From assembly GCF_025336485.1 (NCBI RefSeq), contig NZ_JAODAB010000025.1:29081-93080 (forward strand): DNA of 64,000 nucleotides. The letters run 5' to 3'. Below are positions 16,680 through 24,567 of this stretch, piece by piece; within the stretch, counting starts at the first letter, position 1, and each line of letters begins with the position of its first letter. This stretch comes from Pseudomonas citri (GTDB taxonomy: Bacteria; Pseudomonadota; Gammaproteobacteria; Pseudomonadales; Pseudomonadaceae). The translations under genes were made by a program, and so were the position numbers. The notes under the pieces were generated by a model that made no database searches, was not told the origin of the DNA, and was given only the letters and a program-made list of their open reading frames with translations.

Positions 16680-18178
16680 CAGAAACGCTCCAGCTCAGGA
16701 AACGGCAACTGTCCGCCATGAATGTGCATCGCGCCGAACTCGGCGCAGCGGTGCAGGGTCGGGATGTTCTTACCGGGGTTGAGCAGGCCGTGGGGATCGA
16801 ACGCCGCTTTTACCGCGTGGAACAGGTTCAATTCGTCGCTGTTGAACTGGGTGCACATCTGATTGATTTTTTCCCGACCGACCCCGTGCTCGCCGGTGAT
16901 GCTGCCACCCACCTGGACACACAGTTCGAGGATTTTTCCGCCCAGGCTTTCGGCGCGCTCCAGTTCGCCGGGCTGGTTGGCATCGAACAGGATCAGCGGG
17001 TGCATGTTGCCGTCGCCGGCGTGAAACACATTGGCGACCCGAAGGCCATGCTCGGCGCCGAGGCTGGCGATGCGTTGCAGCACCTCGGGCAAAGCGCGGC
17101 GCGGAATGGTGCCGTCCATGCAATAGTAATCCGGCGCCAGGCGGCCCACCGCCGGGAAGGCGTTCTTGCGTCCGGCCCAGAACCGCAGGCGCTCGGCTTC
17201 GTCCCGCGCCTGGCGCACCTCGGTGGCACCGGCCTGTTGCAGGACCTGGCGCACGCGTTCGCAGTCGTCATGCACGTCGGCCTCGACCCCGTCCAGCTCG
17301 CACAGCAGGATCGCTTCGGCGTCCACCGGGTAGCCGGCGCGGATGAAATCTTCGGCGGCGCGGATCGCCAGGTTGTCCATCATTTCCAGGCCGCCGGGGA
17401 TAATGCCGGCGGCGAGGATGTCGGCCACGGCCCGGCCGGCCTTGTCCACCGAATCGAAACTGGCCAGCAGCACCTTGGCGACCTGGGGGCGGGGCAGCAG
17501 CTTGACCGTCACTTCGGTGATCACCCCCAGCAAACCTTCGGAGCCGGTGAACAAGGCCAACAGGTCCAGGCCTGCCGAGTCGAGGGCTTCGCTGCCCAGG
17601 GTCAGGTGTTCGCCTTCGATCGTGAGGACTTCCACTTTCAGCAGGTTGTGCACCGTCAGGCCGTACTTGAGGCAGTGCACGCCGCCGGCGTTTTCCGCGA
17701 CGTTGCCGCCGATGGAACAGGCGATCTGCGACGACGGATCCGGCGCGTAATACAACCCGAACGGCGCCGCGGCCTGGGAGATCGCCAGGTTACGCACCCC
17801 CGGCTGAAGCCGTGCGGTGCGCGCGTCGGGGTCGATGTGCAGGATCTGGTTGAACCGCGCCATCACCAGCAACACGCCGCTCGCCAGGGGCAGGGCGCCG
17901 CCGGACAAACCCGTCCCGGCGCCCCTGGCGACCACCGGGACATTCTGCCCATGGCAAAGCTTGAGCAGCGCCTGCACCTGTTCGACGCGCCGGGGCAAGA
18001 CCACCAGCAGCGGTGTGGTGCGGTAGGCCGACAGCCCGTCGCATTCGTAGGGCTTGAGGTCTTCCTCGCGGTGCAGGATGTCCAGGTCGGGAACCTGAGC
18101 CTGCAAGGCTGCAAGCAGGGCCTGTTTGTCTACCTTCGGCAAGGGGCCGTCGAGGTGTTCGTCGTAGAGGATGTTCAT
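16679..18178 (-). CDS. glcD: Glycolate oxidase catalytic subunit GlcD
   Basis: A 499-residue FAD-linked oxidase that oxidises glycolate, and in the family often D-lactate, to the 2-oxoacid. The FAD domain shows VARGAGTGLSGGALP, YYAPDPSSQIACSIGGNVA and NAGGVHCLKYG. The C-terminal substrate domain carries FHAGDGNMHP and the HGVG motif in TGEHGVGREK. It is first in the glcDEF unit. GAGG lies about nine bases before the ATG. A 50-base gap separates it from the upstream hydrolase gene on the same strand, so the promoter is either short or shared. No GlcC-type GntR regulator is next to it here. Confidence 0.95.
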   Translation of the reverse strand: MNILYDEHLDGPLPKVDKQALLAALQAQVPDLDILHREEDLKPYECDGLSAYRTTPLLVVLPRRVEQVQALLKLCHGQNVPVVARGAGTGLSGGALPLASGVLLVMARFNQILHIDPDARTARLQPGVRNLAISQAAAPFGLYYAPDPSSQIACSIGGNVAENAGGVHCLKYGLTVHNLLKVEVLTIEGEHLTLGSEALDSAGLDLLALFTGSEGLLGVITEVTVKLLPRPQVAKVLLASFDSVDKAGRAVADILAAGIIPGGLEMMDNLAIRAAEDFIRAGYPVDAEAILLCELDGVEADVHDDCERVRQVLQQAGATEVRQARDEAERLRFWAGRKNAFPAVGRLAPDYYCMDGTIPRRALPEVLQRIASLGAEHGLRVANVFHAGDGNMHPLILFDANQPGELERAESLGGKILELCVQVGGSITGEHGVGREKINQMCTQFNSDELNLFHAVKAAFDPHGLLNPGKNIPTLHRCAEFGAMHIHGGQLPFPELERF

Positions 18179-18228
18179 GGATCAAGGCCTCGGAGGAGAT
18201 GACCTGTGGCGAGGGCAGGTCTTGAGTG

Positions 18229-19158
18229 TCACTGCCCCAACCCCTTGAGAAATTCCCGATACAGCGCCGCAGTCCGTTGCGGCTTTTCAATCGGCGGCAG
18301 GTGCCCGAGTCCGTCCCAGATTTCCACCCGCAGATCCGCGATGCCCTTGCTCCACACCGGCACGCAACTGACGTCGATCATTCTGTCCTGGCGGCCCCAG
18401 AGTAGCAGCGACGGGGCGCGGATGTCGGCCAGGCGCGGCTCCATCGGCGGGCTGGCGTTAAAGTCCGTATAGATCTCCGCCAGCTCTTCCCGGCACTGTA
18501 CATACTTCTCGGCCACCGCCGCCAACACCACCCCCGGTACCCAGGGCGGCGAGTCCATGCTCATCGCGTAGAACGGTGCGAAATCACTTCGCGAGGACAT
18601 CAGGGAGGGATTCTTGCCGGCGGCCACGTGGCGGTCCATGTCGCTGGGCTGGGGCGACGTCACGCCGGCCGGGTTGAGCAGCGCCAGGGTCAGCACGCGC
18701 TCAGGCGAAGTGGCCGCCAGCCAGGCTGCCAGATAACCGCCCATGGAATTGCCGATCACATGGACCTTGTCCAGGCCACAGGCGTCGAGCAACTCGATCA
18801 CCCGCCGGGCCTGGGTCGGAATGTCATAGCCGCCGCCGGCCTTGAAGCCGGTTTCACCATGGCCGGCCAAGTCGGGGATGAGCACCCGGTAGTCACCGAC
18901 AAATTGCCGGGCAAACCGCAGCCAGAGGTTCTTGTCGGCACTGTAGCCGTGCAGCATCAGAATGCTGCCGGACGCCTCATAAGGCCCGCCTTGCAGGGTC
19001 GATACCGTCATTTCGCTGATGGGTACGGTGATCTTGTGCAGCCGGGAAAGACGCGTGTCTAGCGCCATGCCCAGGTCGAACAGCACCTGGCCGATGCCCG
19101 GATAAGTCAACCAGCTCCAGACGATGAACACGGCGAGGAGTACCCACAACACCAGCAT
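18229..19158 (-). CDS. Membrane-anchored alpha/beta hydrolase (lipase/esterase-like)
   Basis: A 309-residue hydrolase. An N-terminal signal-anchor (MLVLWVLLAVFIVWSWLTY) precedes the alpha/beta fold. The oxyanion region is LMLHGYSADK, the nucleophile elbow GNSMGGY, the probable acid Asp lies in WGRQDRMID and the His in GLGHLPP. These are the features of the lipase-3-like esterases. ATG at 19158 has GGAGAGAAAG just upstream; an earlier in-frame start at 19236 would put 26 charged residues before the anchor. It is upstream of glcD on the same strand; no functional tie to glycolate use is evident. Confidence 0.85.
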   Translation of the reverse strand: MLVLWVLLAVFIVWSWLTYPGIGQVLFDLGMALDTRLSRLHKITVPISEMTVSTLQGGPYEASGSILMLHGYSADKNLWLRFARQFVGDYRVLIPDLAGHGETGFKAGGGYDIPTQARRVIELLDACGLDKVHVIGNSMGGYLAAWLAATSPERVLTLALLNPAGVTSPQPSDMDRHVAAGKNPSLMSSRSDFAPFYAMSMDSPPWVPGVVLAAVAEKYVQCREELAEIYTDFNASPPMEPRLADIRAPSLLLWGRQDRMIDVSCVPVWSKGIADLRVEIWDGLGHLPPIEKPQRTAALYREFLKGLGQ

Positions 19159-19365
19159 GTCTTTCTCTCCATGAACCACGACGGAATGTGTTCGGCCAGC
19201 GTGGGCCGATTGAGGTGGCCGGTGCTTACCTGTCAATCCTCCTTGTCATGTATAGCTAAATCTGAGGAGGACTACAGGAATTAACCCCTGCCTTCGGGTA
19301 GCGACTGCCCCTTGGCTCGGGTAGGGTGCCCGTGCAGTCTTTCTTTACGGAACAAGGATGAAACC

Positions 19366-20604
19366 ATGACGACTACCGCTCTTCGCTCCCGCCTGGCCAT
19401 CAGTCTCGGCTTGAGCCTGGCCCTTGGCGCATTCGCCCCCGTGACGTTCGCACAGCCCCAGCAACCGGTCCTGACACTCGCCGAACAATCCAAGGGCGAG
19501 GCCCTGAAACTGTTGGAAAGCCTGGTGAACATCGACTCCGGCTCCGGTTATGTGCCGGGGCTGAGCCAGGTGGGTGACATTGCCATCGATGAGTTGCAGA
19601 AGTTGGGCGCGACCATCGAAAAAGTCCCCAACTCGGACGGCACCCAGCACATCCTGGCGACCCTCAAGGGCACCGGCAAGGCCAGGATTTTGCTGATGGC
19701 CCACATGGACACGGTGTTCAAGGAGGGCTCGGCCGCCGAGCGTCCCTTCCACATCAAGGACGGCCGGGCCTATGGGCCGGGGGTGATGGATGACAAGGGC
19801 GGTATCGTCGCCGGGATCTATGCACTGAAGGTGCTCAAGAATCTCGACTTCAAGAATTATGCGCAAATCACCTTCCTGCTCGATGCCAGCGAAGAAACCG
19901 GCTCGGACGTGGCCACCGACCTGATCAAGAAAACCGCCAAGGCCCATGATGTGACCCTCAACCTTGAACCGGGGCGCCCGGCCGACGGGCTGGTGGTGTG
20001 GCGCAAGGGCAGTGCCACGGCGCTGGTGGAGGTCAAGGGCAAGGCGTCCCATGCCGGTGTCGCGCCGGAACTGGGGCGCAATGCGGCGATGGAAGTGGCG
20101 CATCAGATTCTGCAACTGGGCAAGCTGGGCGACGCGGAAAAGAAAACCACCATCAACTTCACGGTGCTCAAGGCCGGCGACCGGACCAACGTGATCCCCG
20201 ATCAGGCGAGCGCCAAGGCTGACGTGCGGGCGGCGGTGCCGGAAGAGTTCGACCGCATTGAAAAAGACCTGGCGCGGGTCTCGCAGGACAAGCTGATCGC
20301 CGACACCGAAGTCACCACCAGCCTCAAGCGCGGCCTGCCGCCGATGCCGCAGACGGCGGAGTCGGACCGCTTGATGGCCATGGCCCAGGGCATCTATGGC
20401 GAACTGGGGCGCAAACTCACCGAAGAAGGCAGCGGCGGGGCGGCGGACGCCAGCCTGTCGGCCGGTGTGGGCACGACGACGCTGGACGGTTTTGGGATTG
20501 TCGGCGGCAATATCCACACGCCGGAGGAATATGCCGAGGTCGAGAGCGTGGTGCCTAGGATTTATCTGTTGTCGCGGATGATCATGGAGTTGGCGGGGCG
20601 GTGA
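19366..20604 (+). CDS. Exported M20 zinc carboxypeptidase (glutamate carboxypeptidase/CPG2-like)
   Basis: A 412-residue secreted M20 metallopeptidase. The signal peptide covers about residues 1-28 with a cleavage site near PVTFAQ. Zinc and catalytic motifs are LLMAHMDTVF, GPGVMDDKGG, LDASEETGS (general-base Glu) and NLEPGR, and the dimerisation domain contains SHAGVAPELGRNA. The layout fits carboxypeptidase G2-like enzymes, which release C-terminal glutamate from folates and peptides. ATG at 19366 has AAGGA upstream; earlier in-frame starts would precede the signal. It is transcribed away from the hydrolase gene. Confidence 0.88.
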   Translation: MTTTALRSRLAISLGLSLALGAFAPVTFAQPQQPVLTLAEQSKGEALKLLESLVNIDSGSGYVPGLSQVGDIAIDELQKLGATIEKVPNSDGTQHILATLKGTGKARILLMAHMDTVFKEGSAAERPFHIKDGRAYGPGVMDDKGGIVAGIYALKVLKNLDFKNYAQITFLLDASEETGSDVATDLIKKTAKAHDVTLNLEPGRPADGLVVWRKGSATALVEVKGKASHAGVAPELGRNAAMEVAHQILQLGKLGDAEKKTTINFTVLKAGDRTNVIPDQASAKADVRAAVPEEFDRIEKDLARVSQDKLIADTEVTTSLKRGLPPMPQTAESDRLMAMAQGIYGELGRKLTEEGSGGAADASLSAGVGTTTLDGFGIVGGNIHTPEEYAEVESVVPRIYLLSRMIMELAGR

Positions 20605-20725
20605 GGCTGACCTCAGCCCTATAAGGCATGCATGTTCCTGTGGCGAGGGAGCTTGCTCCCGCTGGGTGGCGAAGCCGCCCCATGAATTTTGTGAAAACAC
20701 AAAAATTAGGTGGCGGCCATACGCA

Positions 20726-20871
20726 GGTTGGTAGACCGGGTACCAAGGCAAACCCAGCGCGCCACAAGGGCGCCCCGCGCACAGCCGCCATAACAAATCT
20801 GCCGACGAAAGTCGTCAGCGGACTGTATCTGCCGGCGCTGTGCGCCTTAGTTTTACCCGGGCTACCAAACC
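20726..20871. repeat. Long imperfect palindrome with a GAAA loop
   Basis: The stretch 20605-21130 has no supported gene. Within it, the left arm beginning ggttggtagaccgggta pairs imperfectly with the right arm ending ttacccgggctaccaaacc, and the arms meet at gac-gaaa-gtc (20804-20813). A transcript could fold into a hairpin of about 146 bases. A perfect gggagc-tt-gctccc palindrome lies at 20647-20660 and may end the upstream transcript. This may be a mobile repeat or a structured RNA. Confidence 0.5.
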
Positions 20872-21036
20872 CGATCGCTGATTCGTCAGCAACCGGAAAA
20901 CGATAAAGCCCAGGCCTCAAGGCGCACAAGCCGGCGGATTCTGGCGTAGTTGTAGGTAATGGCGCAAGGCACGGTAGCCCGTTCCTACGCCGCAGCCAGT
21001 CCCGATAAACACACAGGCTTTTGTGACCCTGCACAG

Positions 21037-21120
21037 TTGTGGGGGCAAAGCTTGCCCGCGATGACGGCGGCACATCCAGCATCGATGCAAGCTGACCCAC
21101 CGCTATCGCGAGCAAGCTTG
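21037..21120. repeat. REP pair, second copy truncated
   Basis: A REP core (tgtgggggcaaagcttgccc) at about 21038 faces a shortened inverse copy (tcgcgagcaagctt) ending near 21120, next to the end of the exonuclease gene. Confidence 0.7.
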
Positions 21121-21130
21121 AGGGCTTGGG

Positions 21131-21943
21131 TCAGCTCAATTCCAACCAGATCGGCGCATGGTCCGACGGCTTCTCCATGCCACGCAGTTCATAGTCCACG
21201 CCGGCATCCTTGACCCGGGGCAGCAGGCCGTGGGAGGTGAGGATCAGGTCGATGCGCAGGCCACGCTTGGGTTCGTCCTCGAAGCCGCGGCTGCGGTAGT
21301 CGAACCAGCTGAAGCGGTCGGTGACGTCCGGGTTCAGGTGGCGGAAACTGTCCACCAGGCCCCAGTTCTTCAGGCGTTCCATCCACTCGCGTTCTTCTGG
21401 CAGGAAGCTGCATTTGCCGGTTTTCAGCCAGCGTTTCATGTTGTCCGGGCCGATGCCGATGTCGCAATCTTGCGGGGAGATGTTCACGTCGCCCATCACT
21501 ACCACCGGCTGGTCGTTGCTAAAGCGGCTCTCCAGCAATTGTTGCAAGTCGCTGTAGAAGCGTTCCTTGGCCGGGAATTTGGTCGGGTGGTCGCGGCTTT
21601 CGCCTTGTGGGAAGTAGCCGTTCATGATGATCACCGGCACGCCGTTGGCGTCGGCGAAAGTGCCCCAGATGAAACGGCGCTGGGCGTCCTCATCGTCACT
21701 TTCAAAACCTTTGTACAGGCTCAGCGGCGCCTGGCGTGAGAGTAGGGCGACGCCGTAGTGGCCCTTTTGTCCGTGGTAATGCACGTGATAGCCCAGGGCT
21801 TGCACTTCGGCCAGGGGGAACTGTTCGTCGTGGACCTTGGTTTCCTGCAACCCGATCACGTCCGGCTGATGCTTCTCGATCAGTGCCGCCAACTGATGGG
21901 GACGGGCGCGCAGGCCGTTGATGTTGAAGGAGACGATCTTCAT
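21131..21943 (-). CDS. xthA: Exodeoxyribonuclease III
   Basis: A 270-residue AP endonuclease/3'-5' exonuclease of the ExoIII family, close to the 268 residues of the E. coli enzyme. Motifs in order: KIVSFNINGLRAR, VIGLQETKV (metal-binding Glu), MNGYFPQG, VVMGDVNISPQD, RGLRIDLIL and the C-terminal SDHAPIW (catalytic Asp-His). It repairs abasic sites and 3' blocks in DNA. ATG at 21943 places the first strand at the N-terminus; the frame open to 21982 adds 13 residues without support. It stands alone on the minus strand with a REP pair at its end. Confidence 0.93.
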   Translation of the reverse strand: MKIVSFNINGLRARPHQLAALIEKHQPDVIGLQETKVHDEQFPLAEVQALGYHVHYHGQKGHYGVALLSRQAPLSLYKGFESDDEDAQRRFIWGTFADANGVPVIIMNGYFPQGESRDHPTKFPAKERFYSDLQQLLESRFSNDQPVVVMGDVNISPQDCDIGIGPDNMKRWLKTGKCSFLPEEREWMERLKNWGLVDSFRHLNPDVTDRFSWFDYRSRGFEDEPKRGLRIDLILTSHGLLPRVKDAGVDYELRGMEKPSDHAPIWLELS

Positions 21944-22116
21944 GGTCGGCTGTCCTAGCAAAACTGCGATGCTAGCTGACATGTGGGAAGGGAGCCAGCG
22001 TGGCAGTAGGACAAATGCACTGCTAATGTCCTTGGCATGTAGGAACGGTCGCGACCCATCGAGTTCGTACTCAATAAGAGCAGGGCCACACCGAGCCCGC
22101 CCAGGAGAGCCATGCC

Positions 22117-22761
22117 ATGCCTGAAAACGCCATCGCCGATATTCATATGCTCGACAGCGGCTATTCCCGCGAGGCCCGATCCTTGCTGTACCAGGCCTAT
22201 CGTCATGAACCGACCTTCAGCTACCTGTTCGAGTCCGAGCGCCCGGGGTATGAACAGCGGGTGCGGGCCACGGTGCGTGAGCTGGTCAAGCAGCATTTTC
22301 TCCAGGAACTGCCGGCGATTGGCCTGCTGGTCAACGACCGTCTGATCGGCATTGCCCTGATCGCCCCACCGCAGCGCCGCCTGGGGATCACCGAAAGCTG
22401 GGCCTGGCGCCTGCGGATGGTGCTCAGCACCGGGTTTCGCTGCACCCGGCGCTACCTCGATTACCACGCGGCGGTGCTGGCTTGCCTGCCCTCGGACGCG
22501 GTCCACGTGCTGCCGTTGCTGGGCATTCATCCGCAGTTCCAGGGGCAGCATTTTGGCGAGCAGTTGCTGGGTGCGGTGCACAATTGGTGCGCGGTGGACG
22601 AAAACTCCCAAGGCGTGGTGCTGGACACCGGCAACTCCCGTTACCTGGCGTTCTATAAACGCCAGGGCTATGAGGAAATCGGTGAAATAGCGGTAGGACC
22701 GATCCGTGAGCACGTGTTCTTCCACGCCAATCCGCAGGTGCTACAGAGCGCGACGGCATAG
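22117..22761 (+). CDS. GNAT-family N-acetyltransferase
   Basis: A 214-residue acetyltransferase. The acetyl-CoA-binding strand and loop are visible as VLPLLGIHPQFQGQHFGEQLL (the Q/RxxGxG/A-type motif is QFQGQHFG), followed by the late motif NSRYLAFYKRQGYEEIG. The substrate cannot be told from the sequence. AGGAGAG lies upstream of the start. It is 78 bases before tamA on the same strand but is probably an independent gene. Confidence 0.8.
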   Translation: MPENAIADIHMLDSGYSREARSLLYQAYRHEPTFSYLFESERPGYEQRVRATVRELVKQHFLQELPAIGLLVNDRLIGIALIAPPQRRLGITESWAWRLRMVLSTGFRCTRRYLDYHAAVLACLPSDAVHVLPLLGIHPQFQGQHFGEQLLGAVHNWCAVDENSQGVVLDTGNSRYLAFYKRQGYEEIGEIAVGPIREHVFFHANPQVLQSATA

Positions 22762-22839
22762 TCCTGCGGTATAGTCCGGCGAACTTTTGAGAAATGTCCG
22801 GCTCTATCAGGTTTCCAAGCCCGTGATAGCATCCGCGCC

Positions 22840-24567
22840 ATGAATTTCCCAGGACGAATGACCAGTGGCGCGCTCTTGCTGGTCCTCAGCGGCGCGGCGC
22901 TGGCACAAAGTGAGTTGGACGTGCGGATCAAGCCCTCCAACAACGAACTCAAGGCCAACGTGGAAGGGTATATCGGTGGCCTGGGGGATCGCGACGAGGA
23001 GGCCTTGCTGCGCTTCAGTCGCGGTGCCGAGGAGCAGGCGCGCAAAGCCGCCCAGGCGTTGGGTTACTACCAACCGCAGATCGACAGCGTGGTCGAGGCC
23101 GGCAAGGTCCCGCGCCTGGTGTTGACCATCGAGCCCGGCGAGCCGGTGCACCTGCGCAACGTAGTCATTCGCGTCGACGGCCCGGCGGCATCGCTCAAGG
23201 CTTTTCGTCTGCCTCGCGACGCTGCGCTCAAGCCAGGCGCGGTGCTCAACCATGGACACTATGAAGACGCCAAGCGGCTGATCCAGAACCAGGCCTCGCG
23301 CTATGGGTTTTTCAGCGGGCGATTCGTCAGCCAGACACTGCGGGTGGATCCCCAGGCCGGCATTGCCGATATCGAACTGATCTACGACAGCGGCCCGCGT
23401 TATGCCCTGGGCCCGGTGAGTTTCGAGGGCGACACGCCGTTCGATGAGGACCTGCTGCAACGCATGGTGCCGTTCAAGGCCGGCACGGCCTATGACTCCG
23501 AACTCATTGCCGAACTCAACCAGGCCTTGCAGTCGAGCGGCTACTTCGAGGGCGTGCGGGTGGATGCCGCACCCACCGCGGCTGTCGATAACGTCGTCCC
23601 GGTGGCGGTCAAGGTCGATACCCGCAAGCCGCGCACCATGGGCCTGGGCCTGGGCTTTTCCACCGACGTCGGCCCACGGGCCAAAGCCAATTGGACGCGT
23701 CACTGGGTCAACCCCCAAGGCCACAGTTATGGCTGGGAAGCGGAAGTGTCGGCGCCCCGGCAGAACGTCGGCCTGTGGTACGACGTGCCATTGGACCCGC
23801 CGCTGACCGACAAGCTGCGCTACGCCGGCGGTTATCAGAACGAAGAACTGGCCGGCACCGACACCCTCAGCAAGCTGCTCACCGTGGGCCCCGAATGGCA
23901 CAGCAAGTTGCCCAGTGGCTGGCAACGGGTGGTGTCGCTCAAATGGCAGCGCGAGGAATACCGCCTCGGCGACGACGCGGGCTTGAGCACGCTGCTGATG
24001 CCGGGGGTCAGCTATTCCTACCTGCGCAGCGACAACCGCATCGATCCCCACAACGGCTACCGGCTGCAGTTCGACGCCAAGGTCGCCAAGGAAGGACTGG
24101 GTTCGGACAACAACCTTTTATACGGCACGGCCATGGTCAAGGGCCTGACCACCGTGTTCGACAAACATCGCCTGCTGGCCCGCGCCCAGGTCGGCGGCAG
24201 CGCCACCAACGGCTATAAGTCGATCCCCCCGTCGTTGCGCTTTTTTGCCGGCGGCGACCAGAGCGTGCGGGGCTACGATTATCAGAGCCTGTCCCCGGAG
24301 AACGCCGAGGGCGACCGCATCGGTGGGCGCTACATGGTGGCCGGCAGCCTCGAATATCAATATTCGATCGCCGAAAAATGGCGGGTGGCGACGTTCATCG
24401 ACCAGGGCAACTCCTTTAACAGCCTCGAACTGCCGAGCCTCAAGACCGGTGTCGGTGTCGGCGTGCGCTGGGTGTCGCCGGTGGGCCCGATCCGCCTCGA
24501 CCTGGCCCATGCCATGGACGACGAGGGCGGCATTCGATTGCACTTTTCCATGGGGCCTGAGCTGTGA
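22840..24567 (+). CDS. tamA: Outer-membrane assembly factor TamA
   Basis: A 575-residue Omp85-family protein with a signal peptide (MNFPGRMTSGALLLVLSGAALA). It has three POTRA-type domains up to about residue 260 and a C-terminal 16-strand barrel domain. The barrel contains the Omp85 signature-like region FFAGGDQSVRGYDYQSLSP and ends GIRLHFSMGPEL. TamA works with TamB in inserting autotransporters and other outer-membrane proteins and in lipid transport to the outer membrane. The TamB gene overlaps its stop by four bases (GTGA), which supports the call. Confidence 0.95.
   Translation: MNFPGRMTSGALLLVLSGAALAQSELDVRIKPSNNELKANVEGYIGGLGDRDEEALLRFSRGAEEQARKAAQALGYYQPQIDSVVEAGKVPRLVLTIEPGEPVHLRNVVIRVDGPAASLKAFRLPRDAALKPGAVLNHGHYEDAKRLIQNQASRYGFFSGRFVSQTLRVDPQAGIADIELIYDSGPRYALGPVSFEGDTPFDEDLLQRMVPFKAGTAYDSELIAELNQALQSSGYFEGVRVDAAPTAAVDNVVPVAVKVDTRKPRTMGLGLGFSTDVGPRAKANWTRHWVNPQGHSYGWEAEVSAPRQNVGLWYDVPLDPPLTDKLRYAGGYQNEELAGTDTLSKLLTVGPEWHSKLPSGWQRVVSLKWQREEYRLGDDAGLSTLLMPGVSYSYLRSDNRIDPHNGYRLQFDAKVAKEGLGSDNNLLYGTAMVKGLTTVFDKHRLLARAQVGGSATNGYKSIPPSLRFFAGGDQSVRGYDYQSLSPENAEGDRIGGRYMVAGSLEYQYSIAEKWRVATFIDQGNSFNSLELPSLKTGVGVGVRWVSPVGPIRLDLAHAMDDEGGIRLHFSMGPEL

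Noticed and set aside
20582..21115. A 177-codon minus-strand frame in the gap before xthA
   Set aside because: It covers the long palindrome and a REP pair, has no motif, and overlaps the end of the M20 gene; it looks like repeat sequence read as protein.
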